NCBI GenBank assembly: GCA_025350365.1
Contig: JANXXY010000167.1
Location: 1-15,481 of the forward strand
Length of the DNA stretch: 15,481 bases
Source: Bacteroidales bacterium
Lineage (GTDB): Bacteria; Bacteroidota; Bacteroidia; Bacteroidales; JAAUTT01
Reading direction: 5' to 3'
The notes under the pieces were generated by a model that saw only the letters and a list, made by a program, of their open reading frames with translations, was not told where the DNA came from and did no database searches. Position 1 is the first letter of the stretch, and the number at the start of each line of letters is the position of its first letter. Below are positions 13,407-15,481 of this stretch, one piece after another. The translations under genes and the position numbers were made by a program.

Positions 13407-15481
13407 CTACACCAATTGTATCTTAAGCAAATTGAATTCTCCTTCTAATTCTTGGCAGGCTTGAGAGCAAACGTTTTCAAGCTGTAAAACCAGTTCTTGT
13501 ATTTCTTCAAGATGTTGGCGTGTACGTGCATATTCCCGAACTTTTTTTGCCAAATCTTCATAATCCTTGTGCAGACCCATGATCGAAAATGAGGGAATCA
13601 TTTTATGCACTGCCGAGGCCAATAAATCCCAATCTTTATCAAGCAAACTTTTTTTAATTGTTGAAATCAGAGGTGGGGTTTGATCCAAATAAAGGGTAAT
13701 CATCTCCATCATTAATGCCGGATTAGATTTAGTGCAATTGTTTAAATAAGTTAAATTAACACGTTTTGATTTGCCTGCCGGAGTATCGGATAACATCTCT
13801 TTTTCCGTCTTATTCGTTGTATCTTGTATTAGCAAAGGTTTTTTTAGCAATTCAATTATTTTACTGTATAAAAGTTTTTCGTCAACAGGTTTTGAGATGT
13901 AATCATTCATGCCAACAGCTTTGCATTTTGCTAAATCCACGGTGGTTACGTCGGCAGTTAAAGCGATGATGGGGATTTTAGAATTCATTGTTTTACGAAT
14001 GTATTCGGTGGCTTCAAAGCCATTCATTTCGGGCATCTGTAAGTCCATCAAAATAATATCATACGCATTATTTTGTAGCTTTTCGATGGCAATTTTCCCA
14101 TTGTCGGCGATTTCACGTTCAAATCCAAAATCGTCCAAAAGTGTTTTCATCAATAATTGATTGAGCGGAATATCTTCGGCAACTAAAACTTTTATGTTTT
14201 TAATATCCGTGCTCAAGTTCTCAATTTCTGCTTCTAATATTGCTTCCTCGTTTGTTTTTGGGAAACTTAAAATGATACTAAAAGTGGACCCTTCATCTAA
14301 TTTGCTTTTTACGCTGATGCTACCTTCTTGCTGCTCTACTAATTGTTTAACTATGGCAAGGCCTAACCCTGTTCCTCCAAACAATCTCGATGTGCCACTG
14401 GTTGCCTGCTGAAAGTTATCAAAAATCTTTCCTATTTTAGCTTCGTCTATTCCAATTCCGGTATCGGTAACTGAAAATTCAATAGTCACTTTTTCTTCAT
14501 CTTCGCTTATTAAACGAACACATACTGTAATTTTTCCCTTAGAAGTAAACTTTACGGCATTACTCACCAAATTCAAAATAATCTGATGCAGTCGTACCGG
14601 GTCTCCAATCAATACCTCCGGAATTTTATTGTCATATTCTTTAACCAATTCTAAGTTCTTTTCCTGAATTTTCGTCTCAAACAAATGGAGCATGGCAGAT
14701 ATGGATAAGTCCATTTTGAAAGGTATTTTCTCAAATGTCATTTTCCCTGCATCTACTTTTGCCAAATCGAGGATGTCGTTAATGAGCACGATTAAAGCAT
14801 CGCCACTCATTTTTATGGCGGTTAAATATTCTTTTTGTTTGATCGATAAATCGGTTTTCAATACCACTTTTGTAAATCCGATAATCGCGTTCATAGGTGT
14901 GCGAATTTCATGACTCATGTTCGACAAAAATTGCTGTTTCGCTTTCATTGCATTCTCTGCTATAAGCGTGGCACTTTCTGCTTTACTTTTTGCTTCTTCG
15001 GCCATTAAAGTGGCCAACTCGGCAAATACTTTTGCCTCAGTCAATTCTGTAGCAATTCTTTTTTGGTCAGTAACATCTCTGGCTACAATCACCACACCCA
15101 ATACATTTCTTTTGCCATCTTTATAAACAGATCCGTTGAATAATACATCGGTCAACTTGCCTTCCTTATGGCGAATGGTAAGCGGTAAATCGGAAACAGA
15201 TCCTTTTGCGAATACTTCCTGGTATACATTTCGTGCCATTTGGGGTTCGGTGAAATAATCAAAAAAATCTGCTCCAATTAATTTCTCGCGTGATACTCCG
15301 GTTACTTTTATCGACGCATTATTAATATCAGTGATTTTTCCTTCAGGGCTAATTGCAAATAATGGGTCGTGGCTTGCTTCAATTAGACTAAGAGAATATT
15401 TGGTAAGTGATTTTTGGGCAGTAAGATCATTATTAAGAGCTTTTAGTTTTTCCTTTTGAACTAATAATTCATGATTTTTCT
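13407..15481 (-). CDS. Hybrid sensor histidine kinase with receiver and Hpt domains (N-terminus outside window)
   Basis: The frame is open to the window edge, giving about 690 residues; the ATG at 15239 is internal to a PAS domain. Numbered from that Met, the order is: PAS (upstream to about 55, beginning SLIEASHDPLFAISPEGKI), coiled coil (60-105, repeated A/E-rich segments), HisKA with FLSNMSHEIRTP and phospho-acceptor His110, HATPase with N-box Asn223/Asn227, DTGIGI at 259-264 and GGTGLGL at 288-294, a receiver with VAEDIPLN, phospho-acceptor Asp399 and Lys450, and an Hpt domain with AVHKMIPS and His545. All catalytic residues are present, so it should run a His-Asp-His phosphorelay to a response regulator encoded elsewhere. 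The signal and target are unknown. No cognate response regulator is adjacent; downstream is the decayed accessory region. Confidence 0.93.
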   Translation of the reverse strand, partial: KNHELLVQKEKLKALNNDLTAQKSLTKYSLSLIEASHDPLFAISPEGKITDINNASIKVTGVSREKLIGADFFDYFTEPQMARNVYQEVFAKGSVSDLPLTIRHKEGKLTDVLFNGSVYKDGKRNVLGVVIVARDVTDQKRIATELTEAKVFAELATLMAEEAKSKAESATLIAENAMKAKQQFLSNMSHEIRTPMNAIIGFTKVVLKTDLSIKQKEYLTAIKMSGDALIVLINDILDLAKVDAGKMTFEKIPFKMDLSISAMLHLFETKIQEKNLELVKEYDNKIPEVLIGDPVRLHQIILNLVSNAVKFTSKGKITVCVRLISEDEEKVTIEFSVTDTGIGIDEAKIGKIFDNFQQATSGTSRLFGGTGLGLAIVKQLVEQQEGSISVKSKLDEGSTFSIILSFPKTNEEAILEAEIENLSTDIKNIKVLVAEDIPLNQLLMKTLLDDFGFEREIADNGKIAIEKLQNNAYDIILMDLQMPEMNGFEATEYIRKTMNSKIPIIALTADVTTVDLAKCKAVGMNDYISKPVDEKLLYSKIIELLKKPLLIQDTTNKTEKEMLSDTPAGKSKRVNLTYLNNCTKSNPALMMEMITLYLDQTPPLISTIKKSLLDKDWDLLASAVHKMIPSFSIMGLHKDYEDLAKKVREYARTRQHLEEIQELVLQLENVCSQACQELEGEFNLLKIQLV

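Overview
The window looks like chromosomal DNA of a Bacteroidota (Bacteroidetes) bacterium. The sequence is AT-rich, starts generally lack a Shine-Dalgarno sequence, and several families have a Bacteroidota look: a one-piece trehalose-6-phosphate synthase/phosphatase, a hybrid histidine kinase ending in an Hpt domain with an HKMxPS motif, and a Bro-N antirepressor remnant. Genus and species cannot be read from it.

Bases 1-9578 are an ordered housekeeping and carbohydrate region, all on the + strand. It begins with the 3' end of a GalU-like UTP-glucose-1-phosphate uridylyltransferase, closed by a 52-bp perfect palindrome that probably acts as a terminator. Next is a 1111-residue protein joining a fucokinase-like GHMP sugar kinase to a UDPGP-type nucleotidyltransferase. 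A GH15 glycoside hydrolase and the bifunctional trehalose-6-phosphate synthase/phosphatase follow, three bases apart. The likely logic is that uridylyltransferases supply UDP-sugar, the GT20/HAD enzyme turns UDP-glucose and glucose-6-phosphate into trehalose, and the GH15 enzyme cleaves trehalose or a related alpha-glucoside. The product of the kinase/nucleotidyltransferase fusion is unknown, and it is the least ordinary gene here. A MetY O-acetylhomoserine sulfhydrylase follows behind an inverted repeat.

Bases 9600-13400 are an accessory region with many decayed parts. It holds an XRE-type regulator with 17-bp direct repeats upstream, a block present twice in direct orientation (10393-10936 and 12741-13024), a membrane/zinc-ribbon protein, the 3' end of a group II intron, a MazEF-like toxin-antitoxin pair whose toxin is frameshifted, and a Bro-N pseudogene cut off exactly at the edge of the second repeat copy. 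Copy 2 looks like copy 1 after a 264-bp in-frame deletion between two TTAGCT hexamers. Each copy also carries two GTCCCGATGGGAC hairpins and a longer stem-loop.

Bases 13407-15481 hold most of a hybrid sensor kinase on the - strand (PAS, HisKA, HATPase, receiver, Hpt). Its N-terminus lies beyond the window.
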